Below are positions 51,258 to 60,260 of a stretch of 64,000 bases of DNA, in pieces. Each line of letters opens with the position of its first letter. The first letter of the stretch is position 1. The position numbers were made by a program, and so were the translations under genes. The notes below the pieces were generated by a model. It was not told the origin of the DNA. It saw only the letters and a program-made list of their open reading frames with translations, and did not search any database. Origin of the DNA: Pyropia yezoensis (Eukaryota; Rhodophyta; Bangiophyceae; Bangiales; Bangiaceae); assembly GCA_009829735.1 (NCBI GenBank), contig CM020620.1, forward strand, positions 28,304,951 through 28,368,950, in the 5' to 3' direction.

Positions 51258-53201
51258 CTAGGCACGCATGCTAGACTCCCCCACTCCACGGCCCTCGCCC
51301 TCACGTGGAGGCGAGCGGCGAGACCCACGCCGATAACGGTCTCCACTCGTTGGAAGGGGCGGCGGCTCCAAGCCGGAACCGTCGCGCCCTTCACGGTCGC
51401 GCAAGTGGCGCCGACCGTGGCTACTCTTCTGCCTGGTGTTGCGCGCAAGCTTGCGACGCAGACGCTGGACAGACTCCGTCTCCGACGGGGTAGAGGACTC
51501 CGAGACGGAGTAAGACAACTCGTCTTCCGACACGGAGGGAGAGCGCCGCGAGCGTCGGCGACGACGGCGAGGAGGCGAGTATGCCCGGCTCGCACGACGT
51601 TTGCCACGCCCAAGTGGGGCTGGATGGGGCATAATAGCCCCAATGCGAGCCAACTCGGCTGTCATAAACTCCGCCACCGACTCGCAACTCGCGGTCGCCA
51701 CTGCAGTACGAACGCGCTCCTCACGTTGAGGAGTCTCGGAAGTTTGAAGGGTTGTGGTCGACGCGGCCAACCAGGAAAAGGTGCGCGCCAACGTGGTGAT
51801 CATCATCTCTGAGGTTAGAGGCGTGGGCAATAACACCAACTTGGGGTATACCGTCAGGAGGGTGGCCCCCAAGTTGGGGGACACCGGGGTGGATGACTCC
51901 ACGGCCACGCTGATCGGGATGTCCCCGTGAGGCTGGTAGGGGACAGGAGGAAGCGGAGGGGCACGCCGAGGTGGCGGTACCCGGGTGTAACTGCGACCCC
52001 GACTTGGGGCTCCCGCAGTGGGTTGAGTCATATGGTCATCATGTGAGGGCACGGCCATAACTATGGGCTTGTCCGGGGGTGGCGCAGTGTGGCGATCCAC
52101 CCCCGGGGCATACGGGTAGTCCCCGATGCCCAACCCCTCTCGTAGGACCACACGGCCGTCGTGAAGTTCACGAGCGACCCACACGAACTGGCGAAGTGCG
52201 CCATCGTCCTTGGGCCCACGAGTGGGGCGGCGCAACTTGTGCTCAATGCTCTCCCACTCGATGAACTTGTGGAGGCGGAGCATCTCCTCCAGCAGAGTGA
52301 GTTGTCCTGATGAGCACCCCTCACCAACTAGCTGAGGGGTGAGCTGTTCCAAACCTTGGATGAGCCGGAGGGGGAGATGCCAGAGCATCCTCCGCCGCTG
52401 AACACAAGACACCCAGGTCGACATGACCTCGAGGAGCCACTGGGTGGCCAACATGGCCCACACCAGGTGATCAGGGCCAGCCGTCAACATGACGGAGCCG
52501 AAGTGGTCAAGCAACCGTGGCAGCAACGCCAGGAACCCGTAGGGGACCTCAACTTGAGGCCACCACTCGGGCTTCTTCGGATAGTACTGCTCCTTCCTGG
52601 CAGCAGACTGTTGAGGAAACTCAAGTTGAGCCGAGATCACCAAGTAGGGACCTCGCCGGAAGTCCTTCTCCATCCGCACATCAAAGTGATGAGTGTGCGG
52701 ATCGGCATCGTGCAGGTACGGGGGGCGAGTTGCCACAGCGTCCCACGTGAAGGTCGGCAAGTCGCCGGGACCCGGGATAGTTCCCCCGCGGTCCACCATG
52801 GCCTTGGCACGCTGGACGTCTTCAACCTCCTCGTCGTCCAGGAAGGCAAACTGGTCCGTCCTGAAGCCGGCAGGGAACCCGACCCTACGGGGATACTTCT
52901 CCCGTAGGCGGTCCCATACCCGACCCATCGCTGCGCCAAGTCGGCCACAGCGAAGGACAGTCAACCCCTCCTCATAGAGAGGCCAAGCGGGGTAAAACCA
53001 CCGCCCCAAGGCCTCACGCGGGACAACTTGTCCCGCCTCCGGGGGACATCCCGCCGTCAACCCAAAGCCGGGTGACGCGGGAGTCCCATCCCCCGGAGCG
53101 ATCGCGGAGCCCCCGCCGGAAGTCCCGGCGGGCGCTGCACCGTAGGGGGTGTCCTCCATACGTTCGTCGAGAGAGTCCGTCTCCACCCCCGGGGTCACCA
53201 T
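51258..53201 (-). CDS. C2 antisense ORF (647 aa), unknown function
   Basis: Opposite to gag-pol, ATG at 53201 (MVTPGVETDSLDERMEDTP); C1 has an ATG at the same place (MVYSGVEFDSLDERMEDTP), which decides the start. The frame is also open upstream, with some conserved text (GRPPVYPRS), so a longer form is possible. A globular middle region carries QYYPKKPEWWPQVEVPYGF, LLDHFGSVM, LLEVMSTWVSCVQRR and MLWHLPLRLIQGLEQL (LWHLP at 52371-52385), in the same order as in the A and B antisense ORFs. The C-terminus is Arg/Ser-rich (RRRRRRSRRSPS), possibly nuclear or nucleic-acid binding. It is open throughout while gag and pol of the same element are broken. Confidence 0.75.
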   Translation of the reverse strand: MVTPGVETDSLDERMEDTPYGAAPAGTSGGGSAIAPGDGTPASPGFGLTAGCPPEAGQVVPREALGRWFYPAWPLYEEGLTVLRCGRLGAAMGRVWDRLREKYPRRVGFPAGFRTDQFAFLDDEEVEDVQRAKAMVDRGGTIPGPGDLPTFTWDAVATRPPYLHDADPHTHHFDVRMEKDFRRGPYLVISAQLEFPQQSAARKEQYYPKKPEWWPQVEVPYGFLALLPRLLDHFGSVMLTAGPDHLVWAMLATQWLLEVMSTWVSCVQRRRMLWHLPLRLIQGLEQLTPQLVGEGCSSGQLTLLEEMLRLHKFIEWESIEHKLRRPTRGPKDDGALRQFVWVARELHDGRVVLREGLGIGDYPYAPGVDRHTAPPPDKPIVMAVPSHDDHMTQPTAGAPSRGRSYTRVPPPRRAPPLPPVPYQPHGDIPISVAVESSTPVSPNLGATLLTVYPKLVLLPTPLTSEMMITTLARTFSWLAASTTTLQTSETPQREERVRTAVATASCESVAEFMTAELARIGAIMPHPAPLGRGKRRASRAYSPPRRRRRRSRRSPSVSEDELSYSVSESSTPSETESVQRLRRKLARNTRQKSSHGRRHLRDREGRDGSGLEPPPLPTSGDRYRRGSRRSPPREGEGRGVGESSMRA

Positions 53202-53527
53202 GGCTCTCTCCAAGTTGGAGAGAGACGCCCTGGCTACAGCGGCACGAGACCCGCCTCGAGTTGAGGGGGACTCGGATCGTGGGTAGACGGGTGGCCTCCC
53301 CAGCGTGGGGCGGCCCAGTGGAAGGTGAAGGGGAGGTGGTGGTGATGGTGAAGTGAGAACCGGGGAGAGCAAGCTGCCGAGTGGGCAAGCTTGGGGAGAG
53401 GGGCGGTCAACGTGACCGCCTCCACATCCGCGTTACGTACTCAATGGGGGACAGCAAGTCGCGCCCCCAACGCCGAGACGTGCGTTTACGCACCCCCTCA
53501 CAGGGCCGACCGGGTCGGTCGGAACTG
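53202..53527 (-). other. Region upstream of the C2 antisense ORF
   Basis: 326 bases between the antisense ATG and the polypurine tract; open in the antisense frame for part of its length. No clear promoter motif seen. Confidence 0.35.
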
Positions 53528-53539
53528 AGAAGAGGGGAG
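53528..53539 (+). promoter_or_regulatory. Polypurine tract of C2
   Basis: Purine run ending GAAGAGGGGAG directly before the 3' LTR; C1 has GGAGAGGGGAG in the same place. Confidence 0.65.
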
Positions 53540-54008
53540 TGTGGCAGTAATGACCCCCAGGTACGGGGGCAACACGTGCCATGCAAGGGGCGGCAGGCCA
53601 CTAGCCTGATCCGTTCCTCCCCCTGCATTCGGGTCCGTATTCCTTAAGTTTGGGATAGTTAGCTTAGTAGTAAATCCAACACGGATTTGAGGGTTTTCCG
53701 CATTTATCGTCTTGAATTTTCGTGTGGCCCGGTGGGCAGGTGCTGGGGTGGGAAATTCTGAGTGGCGAGATTCTGAGAGGACCCTGGGGGGATAAGGGGA
53801 GGGACAGCGGGGCTTGGCCCTGCGTCCCCGTCCCGACCAAGAAACTGTTGGACCACACACCATCCTCTTGTTTGTCAGTGGGGGGTTTGCCCCACAACAG
53901 GGACAGAGTGTGTGCGACTTGCACTTCTTCCGGTTCCCCCGACACGGGAGGCAGCCCTTGTACACCGCCCCAACTTGGGTGCCGTGTGTGTAAGTGGTTT
54001 TTGCCACA
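53540..54008 (+). repeat. C2 3' LTR
   Basis: 469 bp, TGTGGCAGTAATG to TTTTTGCCACA, followed directly by inverted A3 pol sequence. Confidence 0.92.
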
Positions 54009-55050
54009 CCGGCGACCGCTAGTCCCTCAAGTGGTTCCACTTAACCTTCCTTGTCAGGGGTAAGGATGTCTCCTTCGTAGAGCTCGGCGATCCCAAGGGT
54101 AGTCCCTTTCGGAAGGGTGACTGCCTTACGGCGACAGTTCGCCCTCTCGAGCATTGATGACCCCCCCGGCTGGGAGGTCTACGCTACCGTTGGCCATGGT
54201 CAACCCATGGCGCTTGTAGGTTCGTAGGTTGGACTGGACTCTGCAGATGCCTGCTAAGTCACAGTTAACAGGGAGGACTGTCTCCAATAACGGCTCGAAG
54301 CGAGTCCGCTTGGCCAGCCGGAGTTCCTTCGGCTCTACGCTTGCGTATACCTGAGCCACGTTAACGTGGCTCCCTTGTAGCGTCAGGTCCCTGACGATAG
54401 CTGTCTGTTCTCTCTTCGACCCGTCGGCCTCTTGTAGCTCAACGGTCCTCCGGGCCGGCCGGACTGCATCCACGTGAACGTTGATGAAGGTGCACCCCAG
54501 TATGCAGGGCACCGATAGGGTCTCACATACCAGGAAGTCGACTTCCGTGGTGAGTTCCCCGATGGGGACCCGCAGCGACATCGCTGCGATCGTACGAATG
54601 AGACGACCACTCGCATCCTTGATCGTGGGTCCCCGAGTCACTCTGACTCGCGGGATCCACTTGTCCGGGAGGACATCCTTCCAGACAAAGTTCGGCCCAG
54701 CCCCTGTGTCCAGTACAGGGTAATACGATCGGGTTGATTGGGGGTCAACCCCCAGTGTGGCTGAGACCTTGAAGTTCTCCAAGGTGAACAGTACGTGGCC
54801 TACAACGATATCCAGTGCAGCTCGGGCGTCCTGGACAGGGCCCTTGTCTGGTTAAACGTGACGGGGCCTCCCGTCCTCGCCTCCCTTTCTTGGAGGATGG
54901 TCATCATTCCCCTGAAGCCGTGTCGTCGGGGCCGGAAGGTGTACCCGGGGATTGATGCGGCGTCGGCTCAACCGCACTCTCCGTAGGGCTTTCCCCGCTG
55001 CAGTCCGGGGTGGCTTGCTAGGATTGCCCCAGCGACGCCGTGTCGTCCTT
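54009..55050 (-). pseudogene. pol: A3 pol, N-terminal part with protease
   Basis: Reverse of the A pol start up to about codon 345; ends at the C2 junction. Protease DTGA (YYPVLDTGAGPNF) is intact, and an open stretch from 54782 to 54126 corresponds to A2 codons 90-305. The -1 frame from the gag heptamer (GGG AAA CGA GTA AGA) is open here, unlike A1 and A2, and reaches the RWGNPSK codons of pol. Other frameshifts lie near 54950 and 54150. No RT remains. Confidence 0.8.
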
Positions 55051-55054
55051 CCTC

Positions 55055-57231
55055 TTACTCGTTTCCCGCGCTTGGCCGGGTACTGTCTTCCGGGATATCC
55101 GGGAAAGGAGGTGCCTCCTCGACTGCCAGTACTCCTCCTGGAGCTCGCTGCCTACCCGGTGCCGGTTATCTGGCGGGATACTCCCCAATGGATGCCTTGC
55201 GTAGCGCTGCTGCTCGTCGAGACTCCTCCGGGATGAGTGGGCATGAGGACACCCAGTGTTGGGGGTCTCCGCACAGCGTATATCCGGAACTACCGGCCGT
55301 CCCGGGCGTCCGCGTCGGGTTGGCCCCATAGGTCCGGTTGCCTGCCTCGGGCGCACGAGTGCCTGCCCTTTGGTACGCCTTGCGTCCAGGTGCCAAACGG
55401 CACATGGACTCCCCCAGCCTGTTGGTCCTACCCGCGATGTGCGGGGGTGCCTCCGTACGCCCCGCACATGTCGGCAGGGGTTGGTGGGGGTTACTCGTAA
55501 CCGGCGCATACCCCGTAGTCCGTACATACGGGACACGACGTCCCGCCCCCTCGCTGACCTGGAACTAGGTCCCAGCCGGGGCGATGTACGCTTCCGTACC
55601 TTGCTCATCAATCACCGGCGTCGCCGGTAGCAGCAGGTGGCCGTGCTGGTCGACTAGAGGTTCATCCACACCCGTAGGGGCATACTCGGTCGCCACCAGT
55701 ACTGGTGCGGCCTTACGTTCCACCTTTCTTGCCTCGGTACCGGGGCAAGATTGGGCTTGCTCCCCCCATCCTTGGGCGTCGGGGCCGAGGCACACTCCGG
55801 GTGTAGCACCCGGTAGGCGTCCCCCAGGGACTTGCACATGCGCATCAGTCGACTGAAGTTTGTCCGAGCCGTATTGGCTCCCCGTGCGGATATCCGCACG
55901 TAGTTGGGTACTCATGCGAACAGGATGGCCCGTAGCTCCCCTTCTCCGAGGGGCTTCCTCAGCTCGTAGTCGAGCTCTTGGATCTGGCGTCCGAACATCT
56001 CCTCATCCTCTCAGGACTGGGCGGTGGCGGTGCGAAGAGCCCTGTAGTGGTCTTCGCACTCGTCCTCACTGAGGTAGCTGCTCAGCAGCTCCTTCAGAAT
56101 ACCACGGTAATCCATGGCGGTGGCTGCGACCCTCATTCCCGGCATCGGGGATGCCTTGCGGAGGATGCCTCGTACCCGTTCATCAACAAAGAACTGGAGG
56201 ATCTTCAGGGCTAGCCCCTCGTTAACGCGTGCCTTGTCTGCGGCTGCCTTGAAGCTATTCAGGAAGCCAATGACTGCCAACAGGCGTTGGTTCGGGCCCC
56301 CGAACAAAAAGGCTCCCTTCATAAGGGTCTACATAGAGCGGATCGTTCGATGCGAGGTAGTGCGCATCGATTCCGAGACGGTAGTGGATCGGTCTTCTAA
56401 CCGACAACGTTAAGGAGTCAGTAGGAACCGATAGACTTTGTTGACGATCTCCGTGTCAGCGTCCTGGCTGTCCAGTCGCTTAGCCAGTTGATGAGTAAAC
56501 TCATCGGACTCCATCCGCTTCAGCAAGCTCGCAGTAACCTGCGCTGTCATAGCTTGCACCAGTGGCGCAGGAGCTTCCGGCGTCGGCGCCTAGGGCACCC
56601 GATTTGCTTGGCTTCCGTCGTCGGGGGGGTACGGCGATAGGGCACCTCCCCCCTCCATCGCCGACTCTGTTCCAGCGTAAGTATCCGCCGGACCATGTCC
56701 GCGGAGTCCGCTCTGGGTGCTCCGAGCGTAGCGCTCCGTGTGGCTACGTTCCAACTCGGCTGACGAGTCGGATCCATTACCCGCCTTATCTGGAAGTTGT
56801 CCAGGAGTAGCCACACCGGGGTCGACCCTGGTGGACTCCGAAAGTAGTCCGGCCGGTTCGAACCGTACCGGTGTGGGAGGAACACGACGGGGTACGGTCG
56901 TGTGCCGTGTTGACATCATCACAGCCATTGCGTCCTCCGTACGATCTTGACGGGCGTCGAGTCCGGTGAACCGGGCCTCGATGCGGGCCAACGATGCCAT
57001 CAGGGAGTCCTCTGGTGAAGGTGGCGGCGGAGTGAGGTCGGCAGATGACGGTTGAGGCGGTCCGCCGCCCCCGGCCGTCCGCGCCGTACCAACCGTCGAT
57101 CCGGCACCGGAGAGCATCGGCGTCTCAAGGTTGTCGATCGGGTTACCGATCCCGGTTCCCGGGTTCAACTAAGGGGTCGGCGTCGACGCCGATCCGTCAT
57201 CTTGAATGTTCCCTGTCTCTTGGGTAGACAT
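55055..57231 (-). pseudogene. gag: A3 gag, decayed
   Basis: Full-length reverse copy of A gag, start ATG at 57231 (MSTQETGNIQ) and stop at 55055-55057. It is broken by TAG at 57169, stops near 56588 and 56330, and several frameshifts. The first Cys of the knuckle is Tyr (YTLCGDPQHWVSSC). It retains GGGAAAC at 55061-55067 (inverted). Confidence 0.85.
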
Positions 57232-57438
57232 AGTCACAATCAGTCAACCGACGTAACGGTCACCACGAATAAGAGAGCGAGGGGGTGGGTTGGGAAAGAG
57301 AAAAAGTAGATCGCAGTCAAACGTAACCACTCAACACAATCAACCAGATCACAACACCCCAAGTACAAGAGAAGGACAGGATCCCTATCCGCGTGCCAGG
57401 GCCGAAGACGGCGTCACCACAAGGGTGACGGAAGCCCG

Positions 57439-57456
57439 TCCCCTGCTGCTCCACCA
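57439..57456 (-). promoter_or_regulatory. Primer binding site of A3
   Basis: Inverted TGGTGGAGCAGCAGGGGA, one base from the LTR, identical to A1 and A2. Confidence 0.7.
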
Positions 57457-57457
57457 A

Positions 57458-57819
57458 TGTAGCACAATAGGAATCTGCTGCACGCCCACTCTCAGAGAGC
57501 ACTCACCAAGGGGGATCGGCACCATTGTCACCGGGAGGCCAAGGTTGCTGCCCTTGGAGCGCAAGCCACGGGACCAAGATGGGAGCCCAAGTGGGAGGGG
57601 TTTGTTGTTCTACCATGGCCGACGGTGGATTCGCCGTCGGCCCCCTCGTTATGAACCCTCGGAGACACTACTAACTACTCTCCACCCCAAGATGCAAGTC
57701 CCTCTAGTCATACGTGACTTATAGATACCGTGACCAATACGGACTCCTAAATTGAAAGTTAAGGGTTAGAAGTAGTCCCCCTATATAAAGGTCACAATAC
57801 GGTCATCCATATTGCTACA
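57458..57819 (-). repeat. A3 5' LTR (reverse)
   Basis: 362 bp, TGTAGCACAATAGG to CATATTGCTACA on the plus strand, followed by the TSD ATTAC. Confidence 0.92.
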
Positions 57820-57824
57820 ATTAC

Positions 57825-57930
57825 TGGCCCTCGATGGAGGTGGACATCTACAGCTGGATGGCTGCATGCACAAGTTGTGCGCATAACCGCCTGCTGGAAG
57901 GGCGGCCCAAAAGGCCATGTTGCTTTTCCA
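57825..57930 (+). pseudogene. pol: C1 integrase fragment after A3
   Basis: Codons WPSMEVDIYSWMAACTSC and AHNRLLEGRP continue C1 integrase from 42427 and hold the two Cys of the zinc region. Near 57930 the sequence jumps to antisense-ORF sequence, losing what corresponds to about 1.6 kb in C2 (50020-51670): the rest of integrase, the chromodomain and the end of the antisense ORF. Confidence 0.85.
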
Positions 57931-59463
57931 CTCCGCAACCGACTCGCAACTTGCTGTCAAAACGACAGTGCGAACGCGCTCCTCAAGTTGAGGGGTCTCC
58001 GAAGTCTGGAGAGTCGCTGCCGACGCGGCCATCCACGAAATGGTGCGCACCAACGAGGTGATAAGCATCTCAGAAGACAGTGGCGCGGACGGCAACACCA
58101 ACTTGGAGTAGACCGTAAGAAGAGTGGCCCCCAAGTTGGGGGACACAGGCGTGGATGACTCAACCGCAATGCCAATGGGGATGTCCCCGTGCGGCTGTAA
58201 CGGAACAGGAGGAAGAGGAGGGGCTCGCCGACTTCGCGGAGCCCTAGGGTAGCCGCGACTTCGAGTTGAGGCCGCCGCGGCACCTTGCGCCCGAAGCTCC
58301 TCAGGGTCGGCGACCGCAACCACAAGGTTCTTCTCCGGGGGCGGCGCAGTGTGGCGCTCGACCCATGGGGCATACGGGTAGTCCCCGATGCCCAACCCCT
58401 CCTTGAGTACCACGCGGCCGCCGTGAAGCTCACGGCCGACCAAGACAAACTGTCGAAGCGAGCCGTCGTGTTTGGGCCCACGGGAAGGTCGGCGCAACTT
58501 GCGCTCGATGCTCTCCCACTCGATGAGCTTGTGGAGCTTCCAAATCTCCTCGAGTAGATGAAGTTGACCCGACGAGCACCCCTCAGCAGCTTGCCGAGGG
58601 GTAAGCTGCTCTAAACCTTGGATCAGGCGGGGCAGGAGGCGCCAGAACATACCTCGCCTCTGGACGAAGGCCACCCAGGTCGACATGACCTCGAGGAGCC
58701 AGAGTGTTTCCAACATGGCAAACACTATGTGGTCCGGGCTAGCCGCCATCATGAAGGAGCCAAAGTGGTCCACCAACCGCGGCAGTAGCGCGGGGAGCCC
58801 ATAGGGGACCTCAACATGAGGCCACCTCTCGGGCTTCTTGGGGAAGAGTAACTCCTTGTTCGCCGGCACTTGTTGCGCAAACTCAAGTTGAGCCGAGGTC
58901 ACCAAGTAGGGACCTCGTCGGATGTCCTTCTCCATCCGCACGTCGAAGTGATGGACGTGCGGATCGGAGGCACTGAGAAACGGGAGCCAAGTGGACACCA
59001 CGTCGCACGGAACGGTCGGCACGTCGCCGGGGCCCTCGGTGGTACCCCCGCGGGTCAACAAGTTCTTGACGCGCTGCACGTCTTCGACTTCTTCATCGTC
59101 AAGGAAGGCGAACTGGTCCGTCTTGAAATCGGGAGGGAATCCTACTCTACGGGGATATTTCTCCCGTAGGCGCCCCCAGACGCGATCCATCGCTGTGCCA
59201 TGTCGGCCACAGCGGATAATCGTCAAGCCCTCCTCGTACAGGGGCCAGGGTGGGTAGTACCACCTCCCCAGGGCCTCCCGTGGAGTGACGGGGCCTACCT
59301 CTGGGGGTGAGCCCGCCGCCAACCCAGAGTCGGGTGGCGCAGGCATCCCATTTCCCGGGGCAACCGCGGAGCTCCCGCCGGAAGTCCCGACGGGTGCTGC
59401 AACGCGAGGCGTGTCCTCCATACGCTCGTCCAGGGAGTCAAACTCCACCCCGGAGTACACCAT
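57931..59463 (-). pseudogene. C1 antisense ORF, C-terminus deleted
   Basis: ATG at 59463 (MVYSGVEFDSLDERM). It aligns with the C2 antisense ORF for about 510 residues without a stop, then breaks after TASCESVAE at the deletion and would read on into inverted integrase to 57781. The Arg/Ser tail is lost. It keeps the conserved core (YGLPALLPRLVDHFGS and the LPRLIQGLEQLTP block). The ORF stayed open although gag and pol of C1 are full of stops. Confidence 0.75.
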
Positions 59464-59788
59464 GTCTCTCCCCAAGTTAGGGAGAGGCAACTCGGTCGCA
59501 ACTGCCCGAGGCCCACCTCGAGTTGAGGTGGACTTTGATCGTGGATATACCGGGGGCCTCCCCGACGTGGGGTGGCCCACGGTGAGGTGAGTGGTTGGGG
59601 AAGGTGGTGGTAAGGTGTGTGCAAGCTGCCAAGTAGGCGAGCTTGAGGAGGAGGACAGTCGACGTGACTGCCTCCACGTCGAGGTGACGTACCGGGGGAC
59701 AGCGAGTTGCGCCCCCGGCGAGTGCAGCACGCGCTTTTATACCCCTTCTCAGGACCGACCGGGTCGGTCGGAACTGAGGAGAGGGGAG

Positions 59789-60260
59789 TGTGGCAGAACT
59801 GGCCCCACGCAGGGGGGCAGAGCGCGCCATACTGGGACGGGGGACAACTGGTCTGACCCGTTCCTCCCTTTGCATTGATCCCGAATTTCCCGAAGTCAGG
59901 GATACTTTGCTTGATAGTAAATCCAACATGGATTTGAGGGTTTTTTGCATTTTTATCGTCTTGAATTTTCGTGTGGCCCGGTGGACAGGTGCTGGGGTGG
60001 GAGATTCTGAGTGGCGAGATTCTGAGAGGACCCTGGGGGGCTAAGGGGAGGGACAGCGGGGCTTGGCCTCGCTTCCCCATCCCGACCAAGAAACTGTTGG
60101 CCCACACACCATCTTCTTGCTTACTAGTGGGGGGATTGCCCCACATCAGAGACAGCGTGTGTGCGACTTGCACTTCTTCCGGTTCCCCCGACACGGGAGG
60201 CAGCCCTTGTGCACCACCCGAACTTGGTTGCTGAGTGCAGGAGTGGGTTTTTGCCATACA
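59789..60260 (+). repeat. C1 3' LTR
   Basis: 472 bp from TGTGGCAGAACTGG, after the purine run GGAGAGGGGAG, to TTTGCCATACA. Equal in length to the rejoined 5' LTR. It is the right edge of the whole nest. Confidence 0.85.

Larger units (their letters stand above)
44854..54008 (+). mobile_element. C2: family C element inserted in A3
   Basis: 9,155 bp; LTRs 44854-45322 and 53540-54008 are both 469 bp with roughly 17 differences by eye (about 96%). Order: primer site, gag, pol, antisense ORF on the minus strand, polypurine tract. Gag has two nonsense codons and pol has a stop, a frameshift and an RT active-site deletion, so it is inactive. The flanks (CTGTT and CCGGC) do not form a TSD. Confidence 0.9.
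42428..57819 (-). mobile_element. A3: reverse family A element in C1, itself split by C2
   Basis: Reverse orientation. Left: 3' LTR 42428-42789, polypurine tract and 5' part of the antisense ORF (now on the plus strand) to 44853. Right: start of pol, gag, primer site and 5' LTR 57458-57819 (362 bp, as is the left one). Between them sits C2. The two A3 halves do not meet: about 4.5 kb equivalent to the rest of pol and the end of the antisense ORF is missing. Confidence 0.88.
536..60260 (+). mobile_element. C1: outermost family C Ty3/gypsy element, split by nested insertions
   Basis: The 5' LTR is 536-787 plus 37420-37639 (252 + 220 = 472 bp) and the 3' LTR is 59789-60260 (472 bp), so the lengths agree once the C3/A1 insertion is removed. 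Order: LTR, primer site 37642, gag remnant 37759-39678, pol remnant 39679-42427 resuming at 57825, antisense ORF remnant, polypurine tract, LTR. It is defective throughout: several nonsense codons, frameshifts, a lost protease motif and a deletion joining integrase to the antisense ORF. No TSD was found at its outer ends (AGTTC before, TGAGA after). It is the oldest layer because everything else up to 57819 sits inside it. Confidence 0.8.
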
